Shown here one piece after another: positions 1-9,066 of a stretch of 64,000 nt of DNA. Position 1 is the first letter of the stretch; each line of letters starts with the position of its first letter. Made by a program: the position numbers and the translations under genes. The notes under the pieces are model-generated. The model saw only the letters and a list, made by a program, of their open reading frames with translations, had not been told where the DNA came from and did no database searches. This DNA is from Fibrobacter succinogenes (GTDB lineage: Bacteria; Fibrobacterota; Fibrobacteria; Fibrobacterales; Fibrobacteraceae). Location of the stretch: assembly GCA_902761355.1 (NCBI GenBank), contig CACWJY010000012.1, forward strand, positions 1 through 64,000, in the 5' to 3' direction.

Positions 1-1026
1 ATCGACTTCGAAAACAGCGGCATCAGCATTCTCTCCATGAGTCACCGTTCAAAGCCGATTGAAAACATGTTCGCCCAGACGGAACAGTACCTCCGTGAAT
101 TGATGGGCATCCCGGAAGACTACGACATCGTGTTCCTCGGTGGTGGTTGCTCACTTTTGTTCTGCATGCTCCCGATGAACTTCTTGGACCAGGACGCTAC
201 GGCCGACTACGCTTTGACCGGCGTTTGGGCCAACAAGGCTTACAAGGAAGCAAAGCAATTCGGTAACGCTCTCGCCGCTTGCGACACCAAGTCCGAAACT
301 TACAGCCGCATCGACAAGAACTTGAAGCTCAGCGACAACGCTAGCTACCTCCACGTGACCGCCAACAACACGATCTACGGTACGGAATGGCACAACTTTC
401 CGAAGCCGAAGTCCGGCTTCCTCATGGCTGATGTGAGCTCTGACTTCCTCGCCCGCAAGATCAACGTGTCTGACTTCGGTGTCGTCTATGGCGGCGCACA
501 GAAGAACATCAGCTGCGCTGGCGTGACCGTGACGATTATCAAGAAGGGCCTCCTCGGCAAGGTGAACCGCACCATCCCGACCATGCTTAACTTCCAGACC
601 CACATCGACGCAGCTAACATGTTCAACACTCCTCCGGTATTTGCCGTGTACGTGATGAACCGCACTCTCAAGTGGCTCAAGGATTTCGGTGGCGTAGACG
701 CTATCGAAAAGGTGAACCGCTCCAAGGCTGCTCTCCTCTACAGCGCACTCGACAACTCCAAGGTGTTCGTCGGTACGGCTGCTAAGGAAGACCGTTCCAT
801 CATGAACGTTCCGTTCGTGTTCAACAAGGACGTCGTTGCAGCTGACAAGGCTGACGATCTCGCCAAGGAATTCCTCGAATTCGCAAAGGCTCGCGGTCTG
901 CAGCAGCTCAAGGGTCACCGTTCTGTCGGCGGCTTCCGCGCTTCTATCTACAACGCAATGCCGGTCGAAGGCGTGCAGGCTCTCGTTGACTGCCTCGGCG
1001 ACTTCGAAAAGAAGGTGCTCGGCTAA
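1..1026 (+). CDS. serC: Phosphoserine aminotransferase SerC, 5' end missing
   Basis: The reading frame is open from base 1 and runs to TAA at 1024-1026, so the gene starts left of the window; the first ATG at 37 is internal. SerC is a PLP-dependent class V aminotransferase that converts 3-phosphohydroxypyruvate and glutamate to phosphoserine in serine synthesis. The window opens in the SILSMSHRS segment typical of SerC. The GGAQKN motif (about 489-506) carries the lysine expected to bind PLP, and the C-terminal GGFRASIYNAMP segment is also typical. A strong hairpin terminator follows. The identity is very likely; only the N-terminal part is lost. Confidence 0.95.
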   Translation: MDFENSGISILSMSHRSKPIENMFAQTEQYLRELMGIPEDYDIVFLGGGCSLLFCMLPMNFLDQDATADYALTGVWANKAYKEAKQFGNALAACDTKSETYSRIDKNLKLSDNASYLHVTANNTIYGTEWHNFPKPKSGFLMADVSSDFLARKINVSDFGVVYGGAQKNISCAGVTVTIIKKGLLGKVNRTIPTMLNFQTHIDAANMFNTPPVFAVYVMNRTLKWLKDFGGVDAIEKVNRSKAALLYSALDNSKVFVGTAAKEDRSIMNVPFVFNKDVVAADKADDLAKEFLEFAKARGLQQLKGHRSVGGFRASIYNAMPVEGVQALVDCLGDFEKKVLG

Positions 1027-1095
1027 GAACTTGGACTTGAGCGACAGCGAAAGTCCAACGTTTTAAGGTTAATTGCCAGAACGCAAAAACCATTC

Positions 1096-1125
1096 AAAAA
1101 GCCTCGGTGAAAACCGAGGCTTTTC
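1096..1125 (+). terminator. Intrinsic terminator of serC
   Basis: An 8-bp perfect stem (1101-1108 with 1113-1120) closes a GAAA tetraloop and is followed by TTTTCT. It lies 75 bp after the serC stop. Confidence 0.9.
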
Positions 1126-1152
1126 TGCATTTATAAAATGAATAGAGATAAC

Positions 1153-1249
1153 GTTGCTCGCAATGACACATGAGGCAAACACTACGGCGGGTTGCTTGCA
1201 GACAAACACAGCAGAGCCGATTTTGTCATGCGCTTGCGCAATGACGTTG
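1153..1249. repeat. Two degenerate GTCATTGCG-type palindromic repeat copies
   Basis: GTTGCTCGCAATGACA (from 1153) and an imperfect palindrome, GTCATGCGC-TTG-CGCAATGAC (1225-1245), lie between serC and the next gene. The same core, GTCATTGCGAG, recurs at 61391-61401. The spacing and intergenic position fit a REP-like dispersed repeat, but genome-wide copy number cannot be judged here. Confidence 0.5.
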
Positions 1250-1252
1250 ATT

Positions 1253-1588
1253 TTATTCAGCGTCGGACTTCTTGCTGAACTTGTTCACAACGTCGGGTAC
1301 AATGTCCATGACCTTGGAGACAAGCGAGCTATCCTTGCTAATAGGCATGACGCGGACATCATCACCCTTAATTACAAGGAAGGCAACCGGTTCAACCGAA
1401 GCACCACCGCCAGAGGCAGAAGTGTCACCCTTGGACTGGTGACCGCCAAAACCAAAGCCCACGGACACACGGCTCACGGGCACTACGGTCGATTCACCAG
1501 CCTGAATAGGATTACCGATAACCGTTTCTGCCTTAGTGATGAAACGGAGCTTTTCTAAAAGAGTTTCTGCAAGTTTTTCAATAGCCAT
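1253..1588 (-). CDS. GerW/YtfJ-family sporulation-type protein
   Basis: 111 aa. The pattern resembles the GerW (YtfJ) family: an N-terminal helix, then a GNPIQAGESTVVPVSRVSVGFGFGG core, a Gly/Ser-rich loop, and a VEPVAFLVIKGDDVRVMPI strand region. The family is named from Bacillus spores but is widespread in non-sporulating bacteria, where its job is unknown, so no spore role is inferred. A TATATT box sits 6 nt before the ATG, so this gene may have its own near-leaderless transcript rather than depending on the lipoprotein gene 21 bp upstream. Confidence 0.8.
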   Translation of the reverse strand: MAIEKLAETLLEKLRFITKAETVIGNPIQAGESTVVPVSRVSVGFGFGGHQSKGDTSASGGGASVEPVAFLVIKGDDVRVMPISKDSSLVSKVMDIVPDVVNKFSKKSDAE

Positions 1589-1609
1589 AGTCTGAATATA
1601 GTAAAAAGG

Positions 1610-2449
1610 TTAAAAACGCGCCTCGTAAATGCGGTCACTGGCGGTAAAGAAGATGCGTTCCAGGTCCGGCCACGAAAGGTAGCCCCAGACAACGGCCACG
1701 CGCCCACCATCAAGACGGCTAGCGATACCGTAAGACCCCTCTCCCGCTTCAAAGTAAACGCAATCACTGGCTGCCATAATATCTTTCGGAACCACCTGCC
1801 TTAGGCCTGTAGCCCAGGTTTCATAGTCTTCCGATTCAACCTGGTCCCAACTGCGGGCCACATTCCAGCGCAGATTTCCATCACGATAGCTTTGAACCAG
1901 CACAGGGAACGTCGACTTGATTCCCAAGAAAAAACGCGTCTGGATAGAGGTTCTGCCCTGTTCGCGGTAATCAAAGGGCAAGCTCAAGAAGGCCTGCGGA
2001 AATCCACCATGAAAGCCAGGGAACCGGCGCACATAATTTTCGAGATCGCCTCTTTCGTAACGGCGGTAGCTATCATGCCTAAAAATGAAAATATGCTTAT
2101 CGGCACGGAAACTCTGCTCCAAGAAATTACCCCTAAGAATAGGAATGCTCCCCTGGAAATGACCGCTGTTCATATAATAATCAAGCGCATAGACATCGCT
2201 TTTAAAATCAAGCACCGTCACATCCAGCGTATCGCCAAGCATCACCGCATAACGGTAATCCAGTCTACGCTCTAGCGAAGGGATTTCGTCATTTTTAGAG
2301 GAATCCACCGCAAACGACGCAGGCTTTAAAAACTTATACGCAATCGTGGAATAATCGATCGGTTTTTCTTCTTTCTTTTGACAGGCAACAAGGCCAGCAG
2401 CAAGACTCACTGCAAGAACGCACCCGAGAAGTTTAGAAGAGAAACGCAT
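1610..2449 (-). CDS. Hypothetical lipoprotein
   Basis: 279 aa with a Lys/Arg N-terminus, a hydrophobic stretch and a lipobox (GLVAC, Cys at about residue 23) followed by QKKEEK, so it is probably a membrane-anchored lipoprotein. The mature part has no motif I recognise. It is rich in aromatic and charged residues and ends in a DRIYEARF segment. A TAAATT box lies 6 nt before the ATG and there is no Shine-Dalgarno sequence. The GerW-like gene follows 21 bp downstream. Function unknown. Confidence 0.75.
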   Translation of the reverse strand: MRFSSKLLGCVLAVSLAAGLVACQKKEEKPIDYSTIAYKFLKPASFAVDSSKNDEIPSLERRLDYRYAVMLGDTLDVTVLDFKSDVYALDYYMNSGHFQGSIPILRGNFLEQSFRADKHIFIFRHDSYRRYERGDLENYVRRFPGFHGGFPQAFLSLPFDYREQGRTSIQTRFFLGIKSTFPVLVQSYRDGNLRWNVARSWDQVESEDYETWATGLRQVVPKDIMAASDCVYFEAGEGSYGIASRLDGGRVAVVWGYLSWPDLERIFFTASDRIYEARF

Positions 2450-2490
2450 AGAAAAAATTTAGTTAATAGTTTGGTTAAGCTTAGAACATT

Positions 2491-3357
2491 CTATTCTGCG
2501 TAACTACAATATTCCCGCAAGGGGCATTTGCAGCAATGGTCGGTAGAATGTCGGCAAATAAAGCCGTCGGCTCCATCTTCCAAGTAGAATTGCAGGCTAT
2601 GCGCGGCCACATAGGCAGTCAAGGCATCGACCTTCGACTTTTTCACCTCGGCATTTTCGGACTGTTCCATCAGATACTGCACGAGCGCCACATACACATC
2701 CGTTGCAAGTTTTTGCTTTTGTGCAGGTTCCAAATCCGCAAAGCCATCGCTTGCGGGCCCAAGAATCGAAAGGTAGCGGCGAGCACCCATGGTCAATGGC
2801 AAGGGCGGCATTTTAGGCGAAGGCGCGCAGTCGAACGAAAGCCCCACCGGAGCAGGAGCAAGCATGCGATAAATTGCGGCACAAACCTTGGGGCGCGGGT
2901 TTCCCTTACCCATAAAGTAAATTTCGCCCAAATCACGCCAGATTTCTTCGGGGGGGCGGGACTTGAGCCATTCCTGCAAATTCCCGTGCCGGCGCACAAA
3001 CAGTCCGACACTCCAGAAAATTCCAGCCACATTTTCGAACATGGACCAAGAACGGCAACCGAATGCGGTTTCTACACAAGCTTCAATATCCTGCGCCTTC
3101 GGTACCGGCAGAGTCCAAAGTTTTTCACCAGGGAATTTTTCGTGAAGCGCCTGTAAAAGCGTCACAAATTCCGGGTAGCTTACATCTTGAAAAAGTGCCG
3201 TACCTAAAAGAGTCCAAGCGATGCGTTCGTTCGCACCCTTTTCTTGCTTAGCAACCGTAAGTACCGGATCATCGATTCGAGCAAACAAACGCACGAATTC
3301 TGCCGTCGCCTTAAACAGCGCAGGTTCATCGTGAACAAATCGTTGAACCGAGACCAT
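2491..3357 (-). CDS. Hypothetical protein with endonuclease III-type [4Fe-4S] loop motif
   Basis: 288 aa from the ATG at 3357; a TTG two codons earlier is possible but less likely. The C-terminus holds C268-x6-C275-x2-C278-x5-C284, exactly the spacing of the iron-sulfur cluster loop of endonuclease III/MutY-type DNA glycosylases. An extra Cys (C276) sits inside the motif. The rest is mostly helical. MGKGNPRPKVCAAIYRML (about 149-166) is weakly reminiscent of a helix-hairpin-helix, but I cannot see the catalytic Lys/Asp pair of that family. A diverged DNA-repair protein or an unrelated Fe-S protein are both possible. It begins 17 bp after psd, so it may be co-transcribed. Confidence 0.65.
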   Translation of the reverse strand: MVSVQRFVHDEPALFKATAEFVRLFARIDDPVLTVAKQEKGANERIAWTLLGTALFQDVSYPEFVTLLQALHEKFPGEKLWTLPVPKAQDIEACVETAFGCRSWSMFENVAGIFWSVGLFVRRHGNLQEWLKSRPPEEIWRDLGEIYFMGKGNPRPKVCAAIYRMLAPAPVGLSFDCAPSPKMPPLPLTMGARRYLSILGPASDGFADLEPAQKQKLATDVYVALVQYLMEQSENAEVKKSKVDALTAYVAAHSLQFYLEDGADGFICRHSTDHCCKCPLREYCSYAE

Positions 3358-3374
3358 CGGCAAAACCTAAAATA

Positions 3375-4226
3375 TTAGAGGGCCTCGCCCACCTTCACGG
3401 CCGTCCCCACACGGCTCTGGAAGAGTCCCGGATTCCTTTCGCGGATTTTCTTGTCGACCACAAGAATCACGGTGCTGCCCATTTCAAAGCGGCCGAGCTC
3501 ACCACCCTTTTCCACGGTGATTTTCTGGGCGGGCTTCCAGTCGTAACGTTTGCAGTTGCGCGGGAGCTTACCCGCGTTCACCAAGAGTTCGTCTGTGTAA
3601 GCGACACCGATGCGGCCCACGTTCGTGGCACCAACTTTGACCACCAACATTTCGGAACCATCATCCAAACGGATATGGCTCGTAAGGCGTTCGTTGATGC
3701 AGAATAGGCCTTCCACACGTTCCACGCTGCCGACATTCACCGGCCAAAGTGTACCCGGGCAGTAGCTTGCGTCCACCACCTCGCCCTTCACGGGGCTATG
3801 AATGCGGTGGTAGTTGAACGGAGCAAGGTAAATCGTTGCGAAGGCGCCACCTTCAAAGCGGGCAGCCATTTCTTCGTCGCGGAGCAAATCCTTGAGCGTA
3901 TAAGTCTTGCCCTTCGCCTGAATCAGTTCCTGTTTTTCGTCGAAAGTTGCCGTCTGCGAAAGCACGCCGTCCACCGGCGACACGATTTCGGAGTCTGCAA
4001 TCGGACGCATGCCCGGCTTAAGCCTGCGGATAAAAAGTTCACCGATGTTAGCATAATGATCAATCGGAAATTCCGATTCATCCATATTCAGCTTGTAATA
4101 GTTGGCAAACGCGTTACGCATCACCTTCGAAATCACGGGCAACTTGAGGCGAGTCAAAGCACCGAAGGCACGGCTAGCGGCATTCTTCGGCAACAACTTC
4201 ATAAAGACATAAAAAGCGGTATTCAT
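3375..4226 (-). CDS. psd: Phosphatidylserine decarboxylase proenzyme
   Basis: 283 aa from the ATG at 4226; the in-frame TTG at 4235 is rejected because a TATTTT box lies 7 nt before the ATG. Psd makes phosphatidylethanolamine from phosphatidylserine at the inner membrane. The self-cleavage motif is MGST (G250-S251), where the serine becomes the pyruvoyl group. D86, H143 and S251 match the spacing of the known Asp-His-Ser triad. The length fits the bacterial membrane form. The Fe-S motif gene lies just downstream. No phosphatidylserine synthase is visible in the window. Confidence 0.95.
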   Translation of the reverse strand: MNTAFYVFMKLLPKNAASRAFGALTRLKLPVISKVMRNAFANYYKLNMDESEFPIDHYANIGELFIRRLKPGMRPIADSEIVSPVDGVLSQTATFDEKQELIQAKGKTYTLKDLLRDEEMAARFEGGAFATIYLAPFNYHRIHSPVKGEVVDASYCPGTLWPVNVGSVERVEGLFCINERLTSHIRLDDGSEMLVVKVGATNVGRIGVAYTDELLVNAGKLPRNCKRYDWKPAQKITVEKGGELGRFEMGSTVILVVDKKIRERNPGLFQSRVGTAVKVGEAL

Positions 4227-4247
4227 AAAGCGCAAAATAGAAAATGA

Positions 4248-5084
4248 TTAGTGATTCTCAAGCTTGCTCAAGTCCATCGCAAGCATTTTCCATAGGCGAG
4301 CCGAAAACGGTTCAGCCCATTCTTTTTCGGGAGCCACTCGGCTTGTGGTCTCGGCGGTAAATTCAGAATACACCAAGAACACGAGTTCCCCGTAGCGAGC
4401 ATCCCACATGGTCCAAATCGTTTTCCACGTAAAACCGCCACTTTTCCCTAAATCCGTATCCATTCGCACCTGAAGAACCACAGGAATCGACAGGTAACGT
4501 AATTCATAACGGCTGGCAAGCGCATTCAACAAGTTCTTGAACTTAGCAGGCAGTTCACGAGAAATATCCTGTTCAACACCGTCACGTTCCATCCATGGCG
4601 TAAAATCAGAGAGTTTTTTTCCATCCGCAAATTCGGAATTCAGTAGCAGTCTAGACAAACTATCGACAAAGGAGGAATCCGCGTCAGGGAGGCGCATTCC
4701 AGGGAGCATCAGTTCTCGACGCATTTTGGGGAAAGCGCGAACCATTAAAGAATCCTCGACGCGGGCCAAATCAAAATCTAGAGCATCTGCACTAAAGCTG
4801 TGGCAGAACTTGCATTTTTCAGGACGTTCCGCCTTGATAGAAAGCGCCGGAAACACCCCCAAAACCGCAGAGGAATCCATGCGGCTATAAGCCTTTTTGT
4901 TCCACTCGCGATAAAATTTTTCACCGGTAATCCTTAATTCAATATCACCGCGCTTGCCGCATTCTTCGCAAGGCGTATCCATCATTCCCGAATTTTCCCC
5001 CGAAGACGCCTCATCGCGACTGCCGGCACAGCCCACCATCAACAAAACAAGGGCAACCATCAAAAACAAGTAGAATCGTTTCAC
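4248..5084 (-). CDS. Lipoprotein with CxxC and CxxCH motifs
   Basis: Start chosen at GTG 5084, which has AGGGAGA 6 nt upstream. An ATG at 5120 would overlap the preceding gene and push the signal peptide 12 residues inward. The product has a hydrophobic N-terminus and lipobox (LMVGC). Soon after come CEEC and, about 50 residues later, CKFCH. The second is a CxxCH heme-c attachment motif, but the two pairs together could equally bind zinc. The remainder is unrecognised. It starts 12 bp after the HD-domain gene and so is probably at the end of the scpB-mutS transcript. Function unknown. Confidence 0.7.
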   Translation of the reverse strand: MKRFYLFLMVALVLLMVGCAGSRDEASSGENSGMMDTPCEECGKRGDIELRITGEKFYREWNKKAYSRMDSSAVLGVFPALSIKAERPEKCKFCHSFSADALDFDLARVEDSLMVRAFPKMRRELMLPGMRLPDADSSFVDSLSRLLLNSEFADGKKLSDFTPWMERDGVEQDISRELPAKFKNLLNALASRYELRYLSIPVVLQVRMDTDLGKSGGFTWKTIWTMWDARYGELVFLVYSEFTAETTSRVAPEKEWAEPFSARLWKMLAMDLSKLENH

Positions 5085-5095
5085 CAGAAATCTCC

Positions 5096-5599
5096 CTACA
5101 ATTGTATTGTCTTTAGCCATTCACGCATTTCATAGACATCGACATTCGCCTGCAAGGACTTGTGGGCGACTCTTGCTCCCGGCATCGTCGCCATCTTTTT
5201 GGGATTCAGATGCATGCCTACACGACCGAGATCTAGGCGATCGGCATCGTAGCAGGTGTTGATGGTCGGATCATCGGTCTGATGTTCCTTGGTATGATAG
5301 AAGCAGGCATGGTACAGTTGATCAAACTGTTCCTGCGTAATGTCAAGAAGACCTTTTTCGAAGCATTCCTTGGCAAAGGCCGCACCGCGTTCGCCATGTT
5401 CGCCATCGTAACCGTCATCTTCACGCTTGCAATCGTGAAAGAGAGCGAACAGCCGCACGACAGTCACATCGGCACCAGTAATGGGTGCGAGAAGCATGCC
5501 GTTGAATTCCACCTGCCGCCAATGAGAAAGTCCATGAATCGTAGAATCCACGATTCGATTGCTATAGACAAACTCTTGTAAGGCGGCAAAGTCGATCAT
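5096..5599 (-). CDS. HD-domain phosphohydrolase-like protein
   Basis: 167 aa from the ATG that overlaps the mutS stop as ATGA. An alternative ATG at 5632 lies inside mutS. H26 in HGLSHW, H55-D56 in ALFHDCKR and H68 in EHGERG give the metal-binding pattern of HD-superfamily phosphohydrolases. Substrate cannot be told from the sequence. Translational coupling to mutS suggests co-expression, possibly a nucleotide-handling role; this is inference from position only. Confidence 0.75.
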   Translation of the reverse strand: MIDFAALQEFVYSNRIVDSTIHGLSHWRQVEFNGMLLAPITGADVTVVRLFALFHDCKREDDGYDGEHGERGAAFAKECFEKGLLDITQEQFDQLYHACFYHTKEHQTDDPTINTCYDADRLDLGRVGMHLNPKKMATMPGARVAHKSLQANVDVYEMREWLKTIQL

Positions 5600-8208
5600 T
5601 TCCCGTAATGTTCCTTCAAGTCCATCAGGCATTGGAGCGCCTGGATCGGAGTCATTTCTTCGGGTTTCAGGCGGCGAATTTCTTCTTTAAGGAGCTGCGT
5701 GGATTCGTCGGGAGGCGCGAACAAGTCGACCTGCGGCTTTTCCATGAGCTTCTTGTGGGTAGCACCATCACTCGGGTCAATCTTCTGCTTTTCGAGGCGC
5801 AAAAGAATTTTGCGGGCACGACGCAGCACATTGTTCGGAAGGCCCGCCATTTCGGCCACGTGAATACCGTAGCTGGAGTCGCAGGCTCCTTCAAGAATCT
5901 TGTGCAAGAAGATGAGTTTGTCGCCCTTTTCCTGGACGCCCACCTGGAAGTTTCCGGCATGTTCAAGGCTTTCTACAAGGCCCGTGAGTTCGTGGTAGTG
6001 CGTTGCAAATAGCGTAATGGCGGCGCGGGCAGGCTCATCGTGCAGCGTTTCCACAATCGCCCACGCAATCGAGAGGCCGTCAAAGGTACTAGTACCGCGA
6101 CCGATTTCGTCGAGGAGCACCAAGCTGTGCGAAGTCGCATTGCGCAAGATGTTCGCAGTCTCAATCATTTCGACCATGAACGTCGAAAGGCCACGGCTCA
6201 GGCGGTCGCTGGCGCCCACGCGCGTAAAGATGCGGTCCACCACACCAATGCGGGCACTTTCTGCCGGCACAAAACAGCCGATTTGCGCCATGAGCACAAT
6301 GAGTCCCGTTTGGCGCAGGTAAGTCGATTTACCGGCCATGTTCGGGCCCGTAATGAGCATCAGGCGGGTCGCTTCGGGCGAAAGATTCACATCGTTCGGG
6401 ATAAAGTCCAAATCCGAATTGACAGCGACAATTACCGGATGGAAACCACCCTTGATTCCGATACCCGAGCCTTCGAAGACTTCGGGGCAAACGTAATTGT
6501 ACTTGCGAGCGGCGCGGGCAAAGCTGTAAAGCGTATCCACATGCGCAATCGCATTCGCGATTTCCTGAAGTTCGGCGCGCCAGCTGTTCACGCGTTCGCG
6601 GAGTTCGCAGAAAATCTTGTATTCCAGCGCATGAATGTTGACTTCGGCGTTGCTGATGATGGATTCACATTCCTTCATCTCAGGCGTAATGTAGCGTTCG
6701 CCGTTCACCGTCGTCTGCTTGCGAATGTATTCGTCGGGAATCGGGCTCGTGGCTTTCGCCATCTGCGCCTTGGTGATTTCGATGTAGTAGCCGAAGACGC
6801 GGTTGTAGCCCACCTTAAGGCTCGGGATGCCGAGGCGTTCACGCTCGCGGACTTCCAAGGAGGCAATCCATTCGCGGCGCTCCTTGATGTCTTCGTTCAT
6901 GGCATCGAGTTCCGCATTTGCACCCGCGCGAATCATGCCGCCCTCGCGAACAGTCAGCGGCAAGTCATCGTTAAATTGCGAAAGGAGTTCTTCGCCACGG
7001 CCACGGGCGGCAATGAGGGCCGCTCGCATCGGTTCAAAAATCGGCGAATTCAAGCCCTCAAGTACATCGGCCACCTTAGAGGCCTGCGAAAGCGAACGGC
7101 CCATGCCCGCCAAGTCGCGGGCATTCGCGCGGCCAGAGCCTACACGGCCCATCAGGCGTTCCATATCGAGAATCGAAGTCAGCGATTCCTTCAGTTCATC
7201 AAGGGCAACCGGGTTGTTAACGAGTTCTTCGACGGCTTCTTCACGTTCCTTGATGCGGTCCACCGAAATCAGCGGGTGGCTCACCCACTCCTTCAGATTG
7301 CGCCCGCCCATTGCGGTCACCGTAAAGTCGAGCACATAGCAAAGCGTACTACTGATATCATCGGCATTCAGCGGGCGCACCAGTTCCAGGTTACGCAACG
7401 TACTCGGATCAAGCGTCATGTAGTCGTCGAGATTCAGAATCTCGAGCGTCGTAAAATGCGAAAGTTCGGACTTCTTCTGGTCCATCAGGTACTGGAGAAG
7501 CGCTCCCGTCACCTGGGTTTCGACCACTCGCCCATCGAGACCGAGACCGTCCAAAGCCTCGACCTTAAAGTGCGTAAACAGCACGTCCTTCGCAGAATCT
7601 TCGCCAAACAGGAATGCCGGAAGTTCCGTCACCAGAATGTTTTCGGAGCGGATCAAGTCCATCACGCCGCTAGGAATCACGGTTCCTTCGGGTACCACGA
7701 CTTCTTTCGGCATGCGGCGGCAGAATTCACATTCAAAAGCCTGCACCGAGCTCTTGCACGCGGCCAAGTAGCCAGTCGTCACGTCGGCAATCGCAAACGA
7801 GACCGAATCCTTTTCGGGAATGAACGCGCAAAGGTAATTCGCCTCTTTCGCATTCAGGTTCGACTCGTCCATCGCAGTGCCGGCACTGATGATTTCCACA
7901 ATGTCGCGCTTGACGATACCCTTCGCAAGTTTCGGGTCTTCCACCTGTTCGCAAATGGCGATGCGGTAACCCGCCGCCACCATCTTGGGCACGTAGCGGT
8001 CCGCAGCATGGTGCGGGAACCCGCACAAAGGTGTAGCTCCCGAGGCGCCGTTGTTGCGGCTCGTGAGCGTGAGTCCTAAAATCTTCGAGGCAACCACGGC
8101 ATCGTCTTCGAAAAGTTCGAAGAAGTCGCCCATTCTAAAAAACAAGATGCAGCCGGGATTCTGTTTCTTAATCTCGTAATACTGCTGCATTAACGGGGTC
8201 ACAGCCAT
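5596..8208 (-). CDS. mutS: DNA mismatch repair protein MutS
   Basis: 870 aa, full length for MutS1. The N-terminal mismatch-reading F-x-E motif is F29-F30-E31 in GDFFELF. The Walker A motif GPNMAGKS is at about residue 620, followed by the signature STFMVEM segment, Walker B LLDEIGRGTS and FATHYHEL. It recognises mismatches in DNA and recruits MutL; no mutL is in the window. Its ATG overlaps the scpB stop as TAATG and its own stop overlaps the HD gene as ATGA, so the three are translationally coupled. Confidence 0.97.
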   Translation of the reverse strand: MAVTPLMQQYYEIKKQNPGCILFFRMGDFFELFEDDAVVASKILGLTLTSRNNGASGATPLCGFPHHAADRYVPKMVAAGYRIAICEQVEDPKLAKGIVKRDIVEIISAGTAMDESNLNAKEANYLCAFIPEKDSVSFAIADVTTGYLAACKSSVQAFECEFCRRMPKEVVVPEGTVIPSGVMDLIRSENILVTELPAFLFGEDSAKDVLFTHFKVEALDGLGLDGRVVETQVTGALLQYLMDQKKSELSHFTTLEILNLDDYMTLDPSTLRNLELVRPLNADDISSTLCYVLDFTVTAMGGRNLKEWVSHPLISVDRIKEREEAVEELVNNPVALDELKESLTSILDMERLMGRVGSGRANARDLAGMGRSLSQASKVADVLEGLNSPIFEPMRAALIAARGRGEELLSQFNDDLPLTVREGGMIRAGANAELDAMNEDIKERREWIASLEVRERERLGIPSLKVGYNRVFGYYIEITKAQMAKATSPIPDEYIRKQTTVNGERYITPEMKECESIISNAEVNIHALEYKIFCELRERVNSWRAELQEIANAIAHVDTLYSFARAARKYNYVCPEVFEGSGIGIKGGFHPVIVAVNSDLDFIPNDVNLSPEATRLMLITGPNMAGKSTYLRQTGLIVLMAQIGCFVPAESARIGVVDRIFTRVGASDRLSRGLSTFMVEMIETANILRNATSHSLVLLDEIGRGTSTFDGLSIAWAIVETLHDEPARAAITLFATHYHELTGLVESLEHAGNFQVGVQEKGDKLIFLHKILEGACDSSYGIHVAEMAGLPNNVLRRARKILLRLEKQKIDPSDGATHKKLMEKPQVDLFAPPDESTQLLKEEIRRLKPEEMTPIQALQCLMDLKEHYGK

Positions 8209-8915
8209 TAGGCATCTCCCATCGAAAGTTCCACCTGATCCGGATTGTCTTCCGGTTCCTTCGGTTCTTCCGTAGCAACCGATTCAGGCTTAGCATACTG
8301 CGGCACCAGGGCCCCCGCTTCCAAAAGTTCGCTGAATTCGCGGAGCCTAGGCAAATCTTCCGGGATACGGTTGATGCCGAAATACTTCATGAATTCCTGC
8401 GTAGTCACGTAGGTATAGGGGTTTCCGACCGTATCGGCACGGGAACCGAGAGCAATGAAGCCCTTGTCGAGCAGGTTACGGATCGGGCCATCCACCGACG
8501 ACACGCCACGCACCTGTTCAATCGCCGCCTTGGTAATCGGCTGCTGGTAAGCGATGACCGCCAAGGTTTCAAGCGCCGCCTGGCTGAGCCTGCGGGCATT
8601 TGCCTCGGGGAACAGCTTGCGCACCCACGGGTAGTACTTGGCGCGGGTCCTAAAGCGGTAACCGCCCGCCTGTTCCACAATTTCGAACGGGGAATTAATC
8701 TTGTTCAGCGAATCGTTCGCCGCAATCAAAGCATCGGACACCAAGCGCGCATCCAAAAAGTCGCCCAGAATTTCACGCAGTTTCTTGAGCGTCACAATGT
8801 CAGGAGACGCAAACACGAGCGCCTGGATAATGCGGGCCAAATCCTCTTGGCTCTCGACTTTCGGGAGTTCCGCCGATTCTTCGGCCAAATCGTCCAAATT
8901 CTGATTTTCTTCCAT
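8208..8915 (-). CDS. scpB: Segregation and condensation protein B
   Basis: 235 aa. ScpB is the winged-helix subunit that pairs with ScpA and SMC for chromosome condensation. Family features seen are the EDLARIIQALVFASPD start, the RLSQAALETLAVIAYQQPITKAAIEQVRGV segment and RADTVGNPYTYVTTQEFMKYFGI near the end of the second winged helix. An acidic tail follows. scpA is not adjacent, which is unusual. A TATTTT box lies 8 nt before the ATG and this gene appears to head the scpB-mutS-HD unit. Confidence 0.93.
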   Translation of the reverse strand: MEENQNLDDLAEESAELPKVESQEDLARIIQALVFASPDIVTLKKLREILGDFLDARLVSDALIAANDSLNKINSPFEIVEQAGGYRFRTRAKYYPWVRKLFPEANARRLSQAALETLAVIAYQQPITKAAIEQVRGVSSVDGPIRNLLDKGFIALGSRADTVGNPYTYVTTQEFMKYFGINRIPEDLPRLREFSELLEAGALVPQYAKPESVATEEPKEPEDNPDQVELSMGDA

Positions 8916-9066
8916 ACATCCGCAAAATAAAAAAAGCCAACGGCAAACTATGTTTGAATTTCAACAAAAACGTTCATTCGTAAACATAAGAAAACATTTT
9001 GTTGTAAAGCATGGGCTAAACAGGCCTACATCACTGTTTTTTGCATTTTTTACTAAATTTGGGCAC

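Noticed and set aside
6040..8079. 679-codon plus-strand frame opposite mutS
   Set aside because: Antisense shadow of mutS, with no signal, motif or ribosome site.
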